A stretch of DNA of 64,000 nucleotides, taken from NCBI RefSeq assembly GCF_001640025.1, contig NC_031674.1, positions 3,720,001-3,784,000 of the forward strand, written 5' to 3'. This document shows positions 42,726 through 53,703 of this stretch, in pieces (within the stretch, counting starts at the first letter, position 1; every line of letters begins with the position of its first letter). Position numbers and translations under genes: made by a program. The notes under the pieces were generated by a model. That model saw only the letters and a list, made by a program, of their open reading frames with translations. It made no database searches and had not been told where the DNA came from. Source of the stretch: Sugiyamaella lignohabitans. Lineage: Eukaryota; Ascomycota; Dipodascomycetes; Dipodascales; Trichomonascaceae.

Positions 42726-43520
42726 CTAAAAACTCCCAGTATTCTCTCCCTTCGTTTTATGCTTATTTCGAATGCATTAACCTGCCGATAAACACGGTTA
42801 TGAATGTGGGTTTGACAACTTTGCAGATGGCATCCTTGTGGCTTGGTCACGCGCTACCAGGTAGGGGTTAGAAGACAAAGAGAAGCCAGTACGAACCATG
42901 TCTCTTTGACTCTCATCCTTGTAGTCTAAATATCTCTACTACCATCTCAGGCCCTCAAGGGGGATGGACAAACAAAGATCTTGGGCCTAGCTAGCACTCA
43001 CATAGAAACTTATGTTTCTTCCAGCCAGCTCTAACCTCAATAATTGCTGTCCTATAATTGCTTTCTTATAACGCGCAATGGCAATATATTTCCCGTTTTT
43101 ATCCTACTATTGGCTCTGGGAGCAGAAACAAGCTTTGCAGACTGTGGAGCCAACCAAGTTATAGTACTGCGGCGAGGGGTAACGCGTAAAGTGGTGGGCC
43201 GACCCCGCGAAGCAATTCAGAAGGCTAAGCAGCTCACTCGACCTGTTGCCCACCGATCACGCCCTGTGCGGCAACCTATTGCTCACGAGGTGCAGCCTGT
43301 TCCCATTTGAGTTGAGTTACCCCACAAATATTGACGTAGCCGCCATCTGCGAGGACTCGGGTCGATACAATTAAACCGTTGGCTGACTCCACTTTGTTTC
43401 TCAGCCGATGGCTATGCATAGTAGATTAAAATCAAAACTGTCCAGCAAGCCTCCAGCATTAACATTATACTGTGACCACCGCTGACCCTATTTTTTGTAC
43501 ATCAATCTCGTTAAAACCTC

Positions 43521-45800
43521 TATATAACCAAACTGGCCTGCTAGTTGGATCGGATCATATAAACATCGATCGGGCTGCTACTTCTCTTTACACTTACTTT
43601 TTGCTTTGAATCATCTATTTTATTACACAGCGCCAACGGTAATAAGTCGACACACAGCTTACTTATCAAACCGGTCAAAAAATTGCAAAACACTGCACAC
43701 TAAAAGAAACACACTTTGCACCTGTTGAACCAGTAAACACATCGACCTCACTAAATTTTGCTCTATCGGATCTCATTGGATTCTAGACCACTATTGATAT
43801 TTGGAATCATCTTTTTCTGAGAGTTGTTATTAAGTGTTTGCCTGCTATTGTCTTCCTGAACACCTGCGATCTGGGTATACGTGATCCGAGCTGCATATCA
43901 ACCTCAAAGAAACTCAAGAATCAATCAGCTTTTCCCGGAATCATTGCAAATCTCTTTAGAACAATTTGGAATTACAATTGGTTGTAATCAGTTCAAATTC
44001 ACCAGAAATTACTCTAAGATCCACACCTCTAGCAAAGTTTGGAAGTTGGCAATACCTTCATATTCCATATTACTACTAGAGGAGTAATCTCGATAGCAAA
44101 ATAGCAGCTAAGTTCGCCTTATTTTTTTTTTTGCTGGATACACATTCTACACAATCCTAACTCAAGACCGAGTTTTTTTTTCCAACTGAAAGTTAGGCGG
44201 CCGACTATTCCAATTGTCTAGCTTGGGTAATCTGTTAGTACTTCATTTCGCTGTTGAACAGCAAGTACCATTATCCCTCGTTACGAAGTCTAATAACGCG
44301 TCGGTAAGTAGCCAGTGTTTGTTGTGCTATTTCTCAGGCTCACTTTTCTACGGAGCCCTCTGGAATATGCTCTGTCAAAGCTTATTCTAGTTGCAGAACG
44401 CACAAGCGTACGTCATATTACCAGCGCAGCACAGGCCTTCATCCTAACATATACTATAGCGGTAATCGTGCTGGGCATGATTTGTGGTTTCCAATAAGTT
44501 TTGTTATTTAATTATTGCACGTAAGTTTATTGGCTTTTGGATAAGAATTCTCACCGTCATCAATTTCTTGGCTCATCTGTGTTTATGCCTCCTATTTACT
44601 ATGACATATCTGCCCAAACTTGACTACACATGACAACACCCTGGAATACCCGAAACTATACCCGATTAACCCCATAAATACCAGATAAATACCAGTTATT
44701 TTCGATTCTTTCCTAGATATTAGCCATGATGCATTGCGGTCGGTAGCAACTCGGAGACTAATTCCGTTTCATATTTAGCCGTTGATTTCATCATGTTCGA
44801 TGCACCTTCTCCCACCCAGAAACCTCTCGCCTATTTTCTTATTTTTTTACACCCAGTTATTGTATGACAGCATCTACACTCTAGTCATATGACCAGCCAA
44901 TGTCTGTCTATTCCTAGTTTCTGTTTGCTTAGTTTTCGTATGCCTCGTACAGGTAGCACCTCACCTGCTTTCCTCACTTTCACCTCACCCTACTGTGCTC
45001 ATACTCTACTTCATACTCAACTCAGCGTGCATTGCATGCCAATGCGCCCTTCAGTTGATCACCCCAGTTAATGCCGACCAACGCGCGGGGCCCTGCTAGC
45101 GGCGCGGGGCTAGCTGCAAAATACCAACGCCGCCACATTATCAGCTGGTTATTTGTTAAAACGAGACAACTGCCAACTAGGGCAACCTGAAATATGTTCG
45201 ATTTTAGATTTGGTTCTGATATGGTATAAGCTGAAATGAAAACTCAAAAATGAATAGGTTAATTGGCAATAGAAGATAACGAGATAGTGTATGTGGAGTC
45301 TAGCTGAGGAGGTAGTTGGTGGGTAGAAGGTTGTAGTTTAGTAGTGAGGTTGAAGTTGTGGGTTCATTTCGCTGTTGATTTTATATATATGTTTTCTTGA
45401 AATTGTAGCGATAATATTCTTGATTTGCGCCATTTGATTTGACCTGGCACTTACTAACTCATGAATAGACTGGCAGTGAAAATCGACGAAAATTTATGGA
45501 ATTATTTATTATTTGATCACACGAGGCATAGAAGAGGGAAAGAAAGAAATATTATTAACAAAAAAATTGGCAACTAATTTGATAGATACTGATAACTTAT
45601 CTATATCAGGGACTGTGAATTTAAGACATTATAAAATTGCCAGTGACAAGGAACAGGGGACACCTAATTACAAGAACTACCGAAGTTACTAAGGCTGGCC
45701 TTAATACTTGATTATAAACGATCACTGACGGCAACACATACATCAGTTTGGTGATAATTTTGATTAGCAAAAGGACGAATCCAAACGTTAGAAGAAAAAA
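43521..45800 (+). promoter_or_regulatory. Probable promoter and long spliced 5' leader of PSP1
   Basis: A TATATAA box lies at 43521-43527. From 43417 to 44366 the plus strand contains no ATG at all, over 950 bases. A consensus donor GTAAGT begins at 44304, and ATGs resume 60 bases beyond it. A TACTAAC at 45452-45458 is followed by an AG at 45467-45468, so an intron of 1165 bases (44304-45468) is predicted. The second leader segment to 45800 has only one upstream ATG (45496), which opens a six-codon frame MELFII. An alternative acceptor at 45608-45609 would remove it. The predicted leader is about 1.0 kb after splicing. The region shows no coding potential. This is inference from sequence statistics and splice motifs. 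Confidence 0.55.
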
Positions 45801-48386
45801 ATGAGCGATCTTGCCGATACCAAAAAAGATGGAACCGGCATTGGATCGAATTCTTCTGCTGCGAAAGACCATAACAATGTGACACGCGAAACTGGGGCTC
45901 AGCAGGATTCCGACCCCAACCACAAGCCTGTAGCTACTTCTACTTCAAGTGTAGATGATAGTCTATTTATTGGTTTTGGATCTAATATTAACTCGGGCTC
46001 GACAAGATCTTTTCTACAGGAGCCCAGAAGAGAGTCCATGTTTACTTCGGATTTTCTTTCTGGAATTGTTGGCCCTCAGGGTAATAATGGAGGTGGTCTG
46101 TCAGCAGCCTCTTCTAGAAGACCATCTTATGCCGCTGAATTTTCATCGAGGCCAAGATTTCTGGATTTGGCTGATGCCTTTGCATCCAATACTAGTCAAG
46201 CGGAGATGCCAAGGCTGTCAGCAGCTGTGTCGAATCCAAATCTTAATCCCTTCAACAATGATTTAGATAAATGGCTGAAGGTTGGCAGTGATGGTGTCAT
46301 TGGACCTGGTGGCCAGGCAAATCAAGGTCATGCTCCAGCTATCGCCAGTGGCCTACGTAGAGGAAGTACTGCTAGTTTGACGACTGGCGTTCCTGGCAAT
46401 ACCGGAGCTCCATTGTGGAATAGTTCAGGTTTAACTGCCTCTCAGGCGCACGGGTTGCAGGCATCACCCACGAGAGAAGAGTTTACTCTGCCTCCAGTGC
46501 CCCCTTCACAGAAAAAGTCTTTTCGCTCCTTGAGCTTTTCTACGGATCAGAGGTTGCTTCATCATCAACAACAACCTGGGTCTCATCAGTTGTTAGGATC
46601 ATTCAATGAAGAAGATGACTATGACTCTACTCTCAATCCTAACTCTCTTGGTCAGGAGGATCTATCTTTGATTTACGGAGCTATTGGGCAAGAGTCGTCG
46701 TCTCATTACCAGACTCCTCCCAGTCTGTGGTTTAATAGTGGTATTCCAGGTACTGGTGCAAAGGAGGGCTCTCGACGTCATTCATATGCTGGTGAAAACT
46801 TTAATGCTGACCAACATCAGCAGCAACAGCAACATCAAAATCAACAGCAGCAGCAGCAGCAGCAGACAACTAAGCCACAATCACACCTTAGACAGGTACA
46901 CCAATCACAGCAGTTTCAAGGTGAGGTGAATAACCCCACCTCACCAGTAGCGTCCACAGGTGAACAAGTTCAGAACCTTCGGATTCACGACCAGGCTGTT
47001 AATAGCCCTCCAAAGCTAACCTATACAGAAGCTATTGAGAACTATTTTTCATTTGACAAGTTGGGTCGAAATACCCTTTCAGAATCGATCTTAGGACAAC
47101 AGCAAATTCAACAAAGATCTCCACGATCACATTCTCCATCATCTATATCTGGTTCACCTACCTTGTCTAGTGCTATTCCCGCAAATCTTTCCTCTTTAAT
47201 ATCAGTTCCTAGCAAGAAATTATACTTTGTTCAGTTCAAAGCGGGCAGACTGGATGTCTTTTTTATTCCAGACAGTTCAGGTTTAGTTGTCCATGTCAAT
47301 GATCTTGTTATTGTCGATGCAGACCGAGGCAGAGACTTAGGTAAAGTTGTCAAGGATCATGTCACCACAGAAGAAGCCGGCATGCTTAAGTATATTAGAC
47401 ACCAGGAACAACAGGCTATTCTTCAACATAATCCAAATTCAATGCCCGTTAACTCTGGTTCTTCAGGCCCAGGAACAACCATGCCCAAACAGATTTTAAG
47501 ATTCGCACAAAGTAATGAAGTTCAACAAATTACCAGTAAGCAGTCGGATGAGGAAAAAGCAGTATCCATGTGTGTCCACAAGGTTCAAGAAAAAGGGTTG
47601 GATATGAGTGTCATTGATGCTGAGTACCAATGGGACAGACGCAAGCTGACATTCTTCTACTCTGCCACCCATCGTATTGATTTCAGGGACTTGGTAAGAG
47701 AATTGTTCCGTATTTACAAGACAAGAATATGGATGTGCGCAGTAAACCCTGCCGCGGCAGCCGCTGCTGCTGCTGCCGCTACTGACGGTGACACCAAAGG
47801 TAATCAACTCAGCCCAATGATGGATAGGCCCACTCCTTCCACTAGTTCTGGTGCCAATGTTGCTAAATCTGCAGGTAATGCTCCTCTTGGTTCGGGTACA
47901 AGTAAAGGATCTCCACCTAGCAGTGTTGTGCAATCACACGTACCAACTCAATCTGAATATGGCTTGGCTAGTTCACAGCTTCTGGGACCGGGATCATCCC
48001 AATCGTCTGAGATTCGTCAACAACCTCCATTGACCATCCAACCATCTGGCTTATCAGCTAACCCAGAGATCTATGATCAAGTTCCATCATTTGACCAGTG
48101 GGAGGGTAATAATGGAGTCAATAACAGGGGCCACCAGCATAACCGCAAGCTCTACAATGGCCAGATGAATGGTCCTATACCAAACTCATACATGCCCTTG
48201 ATGCAGCCTATAGTAACCACGAGTGGTCAATTCACACAGCCAATCCCCCACCCCCCGAGAGCAAAGTACCCTCAATATGGTGGAAATATCCAGCCTATAA
48301 GCTTGCCACCCAATGCCATAGGGCTCAATGGACAATATTGGTATGGACCTCCCCCTCCCCCGCCTCCAACAAACACATTTTACTAA
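45801..48386 (+). CDS. PSP1: PSP1-domain protein
   Basis: The product is 861 residues (841 in Saccharomyces Psp1). About the first 470 residues are low-complexity: Ser/Gly-rich blocks and a Gln/His-rich tract (about residues 338-355, encoded by CAG/CAA repeats). The conserved PSP1 C-terminal domain lies near residues 470-650: KLYFVQFKAGRLDVFFIP, DLVIVDADRGRDLGKVV, then DAEYQWDRRKLTFFYSATHR and IDFRDLVRELFRIYKTRIWM. A poly-Ala tract of about 10 follows, then a Pro-rich tail ending GPPPPPPPTNTFY. Psp1 was found as a high-copy suppressor of DNA polymerase alpha mutants, and it and its paralogue Dcs-like proteins associate with mRNA and P-bodies/stress granules; its molecular role is unclear. The start at 45801 follows an ATG-poor leader. 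Confidence 0.88.
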   Translation: MSDLADTKKDGTGIGSNSSAAKDHNNVTRETGAQQDSDPNHKPVATSTSSVDDSLFIGFGSNINSGSTRSFLQEPRRESMFTSDFLSGIVGPQGNNGGGLSAASSRRPSYAAEFSSRPRFLDLADAFASNTSQAEMPRLSAAVSNPNLNPFNNDLDKWLKVGSDGVIGPGGQANQGHAPAIASGLRRGSTASLTTGVPGNTGAPLWNSSGLTASQAHGLQASPTREEFTLPPVPPSQKKSFRSLSFSTDQRLLHHQQQPGSHQLLGSFNEEDDYDSTLNPNSLGQEDLSLIYGAIGQESSSHYQTPPSLWFNSGIPGTGAKEGSRRHSYAGENFNADQHQQQQQHQNQQQQQQQQTTKPQSHLRQVHQSQQFQGEVNNPTSPVASTGEQVQNLRIHDQAVNSPPKLTYTEAIENYFSFDKLGRNTLSESILGQQQIQQRSPRSHSPSSISGSPTLSSAIPANLSSLISVPSKKLYFVQFKAGRLDVFFIPDSSGLVVHVNDLVIVDADRGRDLGKVVKDHVTTEEAGMLKYIRHQEQQAILQHNPNSMPVNSGSSGPGTTMPKQILRFAQSNEVQQITSKQSDEEKAVSMCVHKVQEKGLDMSVIDAEYQWDRRKLTFFYSATHRIDFRDLVRELFRIYKTRIWMCAVNPAAAAAAAAAATDGDTKGNQLSPMMDRPTPSTSSGANVAKSAGNAPLGSGTSKGSPPSSVVQSHVPTQSEYGLASSQLLGPGSSQSSEIRQQPPLTIQPSGLSANPEIYDQVPSFDQWEGNNGVNNRGHQHNRKLYNGQMNGPIPNSYMPLMQPIVTTSGQFTQPIPHPPRAKYPQYGGNIQPISLPPNAIGLNGQYWYGPPPPPPPTNTFY

Positions 48387-49166
48387 TTAGCAAACGTCAT
48401 TTATCGATATTTTATTTATTACACCATTGTGATGAGATCAAAAAGAAAACACCAGAAGCTGATGTGCCTTCATTGTTATATTTGCCACCATTGTATAGTT
48501 ATCGGAAGACATTCATTAGACTAGAATAGCGTAGACAAGTAGAGTTAAATTAACTAAAGGATTATATATACGACAAATCTACAAGCAAATACTCTTGTGG
48601 ACCAAATACACAATTCGTAGACCATGTAATTTTGGTCGCAATTTGACTAATTAATTTCCATATCGTCAAAAATCTTCACGTTAGAAACTGCTATTACCTT
48701 AGCCATTGTCAACAATGTACCCATGTCAGACCTGAAGTTTGATCGCATTATGACCAACGTCTATAGCGGATAGGCGATATCCAGATCGCTGGCCCCTCAA
48801 TCGCAAATTATAGTCATCATTTTGGACGGCTTGTGAAATACCAAGATCTGGGCATACTATACTTACTCAGTTAATTGCCGGATCGCTACTTCTCCATAGA
48901 TTAAGATCTTCCGAATATATCTACTCGTAAAATCAAACAGGGTTAGGTTAAAAGTAAAGGAGGATGAATCTCAGCTTCTTATCATAAATTACTTAATTAG
49001 GTAATATACCGTCACGCTAAGTTATTACTCCCAACACCTGCACTTGGATATCTGCAGAACCGACTCAAACATTTCAGTGACTCCAAGTTCAGTACCAATC
49101 CATCGACATCTTAGTTCGACAAGAGACGGATCCGTTAACTTACAATACACACAAAAATACACAAAA
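48387..49166 (+). promoter_or_regulatory. Intergenic region upstream of RPL14
   Basis: This 780-base region holds the PSP1 3' flank and the RPL14 promoter. The AT-rich segment near 48560-48575 includes ATTATATATACG, but it is remote from RPL14. Close to the gene is a purine-poor leader (ACAATACACACAAAAATACAC) typical of ribosomal protein genes. No other gene is seen. Confidence 0.35.
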
Positions 49167-49960
49167 ATGTCGTCACAGACCACTGTTAAGGCCGCCAACT
49201 GGAGATTCGTTGAGCTTGGTCGTGTTGTCCTTGTTTCCAAGGGCGACTATGCTGGCAAGCTTGCCACCATTGTTGAGATTGTTGACCACAAGAGAGTAAG
49301 TCAACATGATAATTCATTATCAAGTGTAACGGATGTGATTTGAATCTTCGAATGAGTAGCTGATACTGGATGAGATACGACACTACAAAGAGAGCTGAAT
49401 GCTTCGATTCCCGACATTTACTTTACTACAACGCTTGATCCAAACACCTGATATCTAGTACGAAAAAATTGAATCGAAACTATATTACAACAGATCCATC
49501 CAGTTCATTTTATACCATTGCGATTTGTGTTTCATATGTTTCGGTGTATATTCTATTGTTGATAATCCACTCGGCCAATAACAGCTACTCGAATTTCAAG
49601 ACATCGTCGGCATTTATTCACTTTGATATCTTTGATCAGAAAAATTCGATACTAACTATAATCTAGGTCCTTATCGATGGTCCCAAAACTGGTGTCCCTC
49701 GTCAAGCTATTGCTCTCGGTCACGTTGTCTTGACTCCTCACGTTATTTCTAAGCTTCCTCTTGCCGCTGGCTCTACTGCTGTTGCTAAGAAGTGGGAGGC
49801 TGCTGACATTGATGCCAAGTGGGCCGCCTCTGCTTGGGCTAAGAAGATCGCACAAAGAACCAGAAGAAGAGAGTTGACTGATTTCGAGAGATTCCAAGTT
49901 CTCGTTCTCAAGAAGCAAAAGAGATATGCCGTCCAAAAGGCCGTTGCCAAGGCCAACTAG
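49167..49960 (+). CDS. RPL14: 60S ribosomal protein eL14, two exons
   Basis: Exon 1 is 49167-49295, a 371-base intron runs from 49296 to 49666 (GTAAGT, ACTAAC, ATCTAG), and exon 2 is 49667-49960. The product is 140 residues (138 in Saccharomyces). Exon 1 encodes [20 protein letters not shown] and ends HKR; exon 2 starts [20 protein letters not shown], restoring the KOW-like eL14 core. The C-terminal [20 protein letters not shown] and [15 protein letters not shown] segments are diagnostic. Saccharomyces RPL14A/B also have an intron at this region. The intron shows no obvious snoRNA. Confidence 0.97.
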
Positions 49961-50229
49961 ATTTAATTATTCCTAGTGTTTGTTAATGAATTTAGTACTT
50001 TTCAAAAATATGTACATTTGCACTTGATATGAACCTGTATATTGCTCGCGGTCTATACGAACTAACCTTTGGTTGGGATGGGCCTAGAGTCTTGTTACTT
50101 TTAATATTTATACTATTAATGTACATACATGATGTAAACTTAACATTTAGCTGAGAATGACCAGTAGCATAGACAGGGCAGTGCCCTCTTAGGTACCAGA
50201 CCCTAAGTATCGACTTGAGACTTCATAAA

Positions 50230-51922
50230 TTAGGTGAATCGTAGACTAAAATCGTTAGATATAGATTCTGGAAAAATCTTCGTATAGCCAAAACTACTGA
50301 GCCAGAGGATATGTAAAAATGAACGAGCGGCCTCTTCCCTAGATGACGAAATCAGGCTCTCACTAAATCGAATACTCTCATCCTCACCAATGGATCTTCT
50401 TAGGCGATTGGCTAGCAGCAACGCTTCAGTATCAATAGAACAGATACTATCAACTCCTTCATCATCTCTCTGAAGTGAGCGAAAAGATGATAATGCACCC
50501 TCATCAACATCATCGCCCAGTCCTAGGGAAAAATCGCTAAGTCCAAAGTCTCCAGTATCGCTTAAACTGCCAGCAGTGGAAATCCGCTGGCTCATCTGGC
50601 TCATAAAAAAATAGCCCGAGGAAGCTCTGCTAGAGAGTCTCCCTGATGCTGCTCTACCTAGTTCAATGCTACTGGCCCTACTGACTATACCGTCTCGGGG
50701 GAACTCAAACTGATCAACGTTGTTCATAATAGCATCAGCTCGAATCTGGTAGTTGTTTGGGAATTCATTTCGGGGACCATCTGCTTCAACTAAATTGGAT
50801 CCTGGAGTTGATTTTCTGTTATGTTGAATTATTTGAAGCTCTTCATCCCGAAGTAATATCTTATCAAAAGGGTGACCAATTACCCGAAGACAAATGGCAG
50901 CAAAATTATGGTCAACCTTACGCCGTTTGGAGACTATCTTCTTGAATTTGGCCCTATTCATATTGGCTAAGTAGTTTAATTCATTGCTCTCCAAAAGAGT
51001 ATTCGAAAGCATGCTCTCCGAATCATATTTAATGGCGCGGAATGGCCGCTTCCTGTAGGCAGTAGGTATCAACTGGTGCTCAGGCACGATTTCATCATTT
51101 TCGTCAACGCCATCCTCCTCGGATTGAATAACATTGTCATAAGGTTTCAGCTGTGCTACCTGAGGCGTGAATATCTCACTGGAAACAATCTCGCCCATAT
51201 CGTTAAAACAAAGCCCAGGGTCTTCATCAACTAAATCCTCATCATCACAATTCTGCATTTTTAAAGGCAGTAAGGTTTCAAGCGCAAGCGAAAGTTCATC
51301 TGTAAATGAACCCGATACAGACAAATGCGACTTGGGAGTGTCATTTACAATACAGGGTTGAAAAGGATAGTTGGAACTTCCACTCGAATTCATCTGCCAA
51401 CTAGTTTTCAACTCCAAACCACCATCCATGGCATCAATTGAAGGTAATGCTCCCAGTAGGTCTGGTAACAACATCTGTATTCCCGGAGGGTCATGAAGTG
51501 TGACATTGGAGATTCTTGTTGTTAGAGAATGATACTGATAGACAGTACACAAAATCTAGTACTTACTTTCCTGGCTTCATATCACATGAATTTATCAGCA
51601 GGTCATCATTTGAGAATTCTCGGTTTAGGAAATTGAACAATGCCCGGCTCTCATTGAGATGAAACTTAACTTGAGACCCATATACTAGGGATATACCATA
51701 TAATAAACAGGATGTCAAACGAAGGCTCAGATACGAATTGGAGTGATGGTCAAGTGCCATACACAACTTGGGAATTGAACTCGATAAAATTTTCTTCCTT
51801 CCTAATTTTGATCCTGCCTTACTTCCAACAGAAGCAGCGAACCATGCAATACGAAGACTTTCTGATGGTGGAGCTGTAGTAGCATCGTGTGCTATTTGAT
51901 ATATAAACAAATCCTTATTCAT
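50230..51922 (-). CDS. REC8: Meiotic cohesin kleisin Rec8, two exons
   Basis: Exon 1 (51922-51567) starts at the first ATG after a run of non-ATG codons, and a 52-base intron (51566-51515; GTAAGT, CTAAC, CAAG) joins exon 2 (51514-50230). The product is 546 residues. The N-terminal kleisin domain is clear: NKDLFIYQIAHDA, SLRIAWFAASVGSK, RKKILSSSIPKLCMALDHHS and LRLTSCLLYGISLVYGSQVK. The last is typical of Rec8 rather than Scc1. The middle is acidic, Ser-rich and loop-like, expected for phosphorylation and separase cleavage; the RASSGYFF and SRASSIELGR stretches are candidate sites. The C-terminal winged-helix domain, which contacts Smc1, is seen at the end (AARSFLHILWLSSFGYTKIF). Rec8 replaces Scc1 in meiosis to hold sister chromatids. 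Its weak conservation is normal for the family. Confidence 0.82.
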
Positions 51923-52182
51923 CAGTGCGACTCTAATGATGCATCTCAAGATGAAATATTAGATTCAGGAACATGTCACACCCTGGATAATAGCCCATAC
52001 ATATACTATGCGCTCCATTACAACATTGGCCTAGCTATATCTCTGCTAGCTAGTGGTTAACACATTTCTTCTGGCATGTTGTGCCTGAGATTATGAAAAT
52101 TCTCATGTTTGTTTAATTTACAGAGAAAGCAAAATAAATGCAATTTTGGAAAAAGGAACTTGAAGAACAAAGCTCTCAAGAC

Positions 52183-52548
52183 TTATTGGTGCAGTTTGCT
52201 GAACTCAGAAGGGGTTTTAGTTTGTAGTTGCAACGCATGGACACCATTAGGAGCACTGAGCTCTTCCTTCAACAGGTCGTACACCATTCTATGCCTAGAG
52301 GGAGCATTTTTGCCCTCAAATATATCAGATACAATTACCAAGCGAAAATGCGATTCTGTGATATTCGAGGAACCTCTCATAGCAGCATGGTGTGCATGTT
52401 TAGAGGAATCATTGAAAATTTCAAGATGTTCTGGTTTTAGATTTGATGTGATCTTAGCTGCAATGACTCTAGCAGTGGGAGTATCAGGAACGGTAAATGG
52501 CATCGTAGACATTCGTCTGATTAGACTATGAATTGGTCTCTTAAGCAT
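52183..52548 (-). CDS. BOL1: BolA-family protein (mitochondrial Bol1-like)
   Basis: The product is 121 residues. The N-terminal 15 residues (MLKRPIHSLIRRMST) are basic and fit a mitochondrial signal; an internal Met could give a cytosolic form. The BolA fold covers residues 25-105, with KPEHLEIFNDSSKHAHHAAM, ESHFRLVIVSDIFEGK and SRHRMVYDLL. The invariant His of the SRHR region is present, a cluster ligand in complexes with monothiol glutaredoxins. Bol1 and Bol3 help deliver [4Fe-4S] clusters to mitochondrial targets such as lipoate synthase. It lies next to, and diverges from, the SNC gene. Confidence 0.9.
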   Translation of the reverse strand: MLKRPIHSLIRRMSTMPFTVPDTPTARVIAAKITSNLKPEHLEIFNDSSKHAHHAAMRGSSNITESHFRLVIVSDIFEGKNAPSRHRMVYDLLKEELSAPNGVHALQLQTKTPSEFSKLHQ

Positions 52549-52972
52549 ATGAATAGTTATTGAAAGCGATTGTTCTAATGTTTACTTCACAATTTACATC
52601 AGTTGATCGATCGTCTTAGCAACTTTTCGGACTTACTGCTTTGACTTAGTGGGGCTTGTGTCAGCGGCTGTTTTAACATAGTATGCACGCCCCATCAGCA
52701 GCATTTGGGAGTTCATCAGCTCTGGCAGTTGTATAGCATACGGTTGGTGGCTATACAAATAACATTATTAAACGAACCGTGTCTTTCCGTAACCCGCACT
52801 TCCGATTTCACAACCACTGAACTGATCACTGGGATAATTTATAGTAACTGTGAGGCCCTTTTTTGTGAGAGAAATATATAGTACTTGCTACTGTTGCTTG
52901 TCACTTGAATTCTGCCATAAGCTTCTTTTTAATTAATCACAGGTAACTGAGTTTCGTCGAACGATCACTCAA
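52549..52972. promoter_or_regulatory. Divergent promoter region, BOL1 / SNC
   Basis: This 424-base region is shared by the two divergent genes. A weak TATA-like AAATATATAG lies near 52873-52882, about 100 bases before the SNC start. Nothing else is recognised. Confidence 0.35.
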
Positions 52973-53425
52973 ATGTCTTCTAGTGTTCCATATGATCCTT
53001 ATATCCCCCAAGGGGGCTCCACTGAAGGTGCCTCCAAAACTGCTGCTATCCAAGCTGTAAGTACTATTCAGCGATTTTATCTGAAACGTATATTCGAAGG
53101 CTCAGAGCTTGCCCCTGGAATAGCCTGATAACTTTTCATTGCAAGTGAAGAAGATTTGGAACTAACTTTACAAAAGCAAATTGATAGTACCGTAGGTATT
53201 ATGCGCGAGAATGTTAATAAAGTAGCTGAACGTGGAGAACGTCTCGATTCTTTACAGGATAAAACTGATAACCTTGCCGTCTCAGCCCAAGGTTTCCGTC
53301 GTGGAGCCAATCGTGTTCGCAAGCAGATGTGGTGGAAAGATATGAAGATGCGTATGTGTCTGATTGGTGGCCTCATTATTCTAATTATTGTCATTGTTGT
53401 TCCTATTGCTGTTGTTAAGCACTGA
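52973..53425 (+). CDS. SNC1: Exocytic v-SNARE (synaptobrevin), two exons
   Basis: Exon 1 (52973-53056) encodes 28 residues ending TAAIQA. A 120-base intron (53057-53176; GTAAGT, ACTAAC, AAAAG) follows, and exon 2 (53177-53425) continues [20 protein letters not shown]. The product is 110 residues, against 115-117 in yeast Snc1/Snc2. The R-SNARE motif is residues 29-88, with the central Arg in [21 protein letters not shown] short juxtamembrane basic stretch and a C-terminal membrane anchor (about residues 91-108, [19 protein letters not shown]) complete it. It sits on secretory vesicles and pairs with Sso1/2 and Sec9 for fusion with the plasma membrane. The joined sequence matches yeast at the junction. 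Confidence 0.95.
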
Positions 53426-53531
53426 TGTTAGCTGTTGTTTTATTAATTTGTACCCCCACCCCATGATTTATTCTATTCTTTCGAGTTTAAAGGCATCTTT
53501 ATAATGCAATGAAAGTTATGTGTCTAACTAG

Positions 53532-53564
53532 TGGCTTCTGGTGGCTGGGCTCTGCCTCAGACCG
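53532..53564 (-). repeat. GC-rich hairpin repeat, copy D
   Basis: The minus strand reads CGGTCTGAGGCAGAGCCCAG then CCACCAGAAGCCA, aligning to copy A over its whole length with a single gap near the middle and mostly transitions. It lies in the short gap between SNC and CIT1, 11-12 kb from the other copies, which shows the family is dispersed. Confidence 0.5.
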
Positions 53565-53703
53565 TTGCCTCTTTACTTCATTTCCGAATCGTAGCTGATG
53601 CGATCGCTGGCTCCAACTGAAACCGCTGAATGGATATTTTAGAAGTTAAACGCATAATGCAACGAGAAGCGAGGTTACAAGTATATTTCGTTTTTTATAA
53701 GAT

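Larger units (their letters stand above)
42060..43520. other. Gene-free, GC-rich hairpin-bearing stretch
   Basis: This region downstream of the PSP1 leader and upstream of SMT3 holds the SMT3 promoter at its left end and several GC-rich inverted repeats: copies C (42272-42322) and B (42693-42725), CCGCC-TGCT-GGCGG near 42532-42545, and CCGCCGGTGTCGGCGG near 42647-42662. A frame at 43044-43310 (88 residues, no ATG) looks coding-like in composition but has no recognised homology and no start. Confidence 0.45.

Noticed and set aside
43044..43310. 88-codon frame with a hydrophobic start and Arg-rich end
   Set aside because: It has no ATG start, and no recognised homology; the Val/Arg/Pro-rich tail could be a decayed element fragment, but the evidence is too weak.
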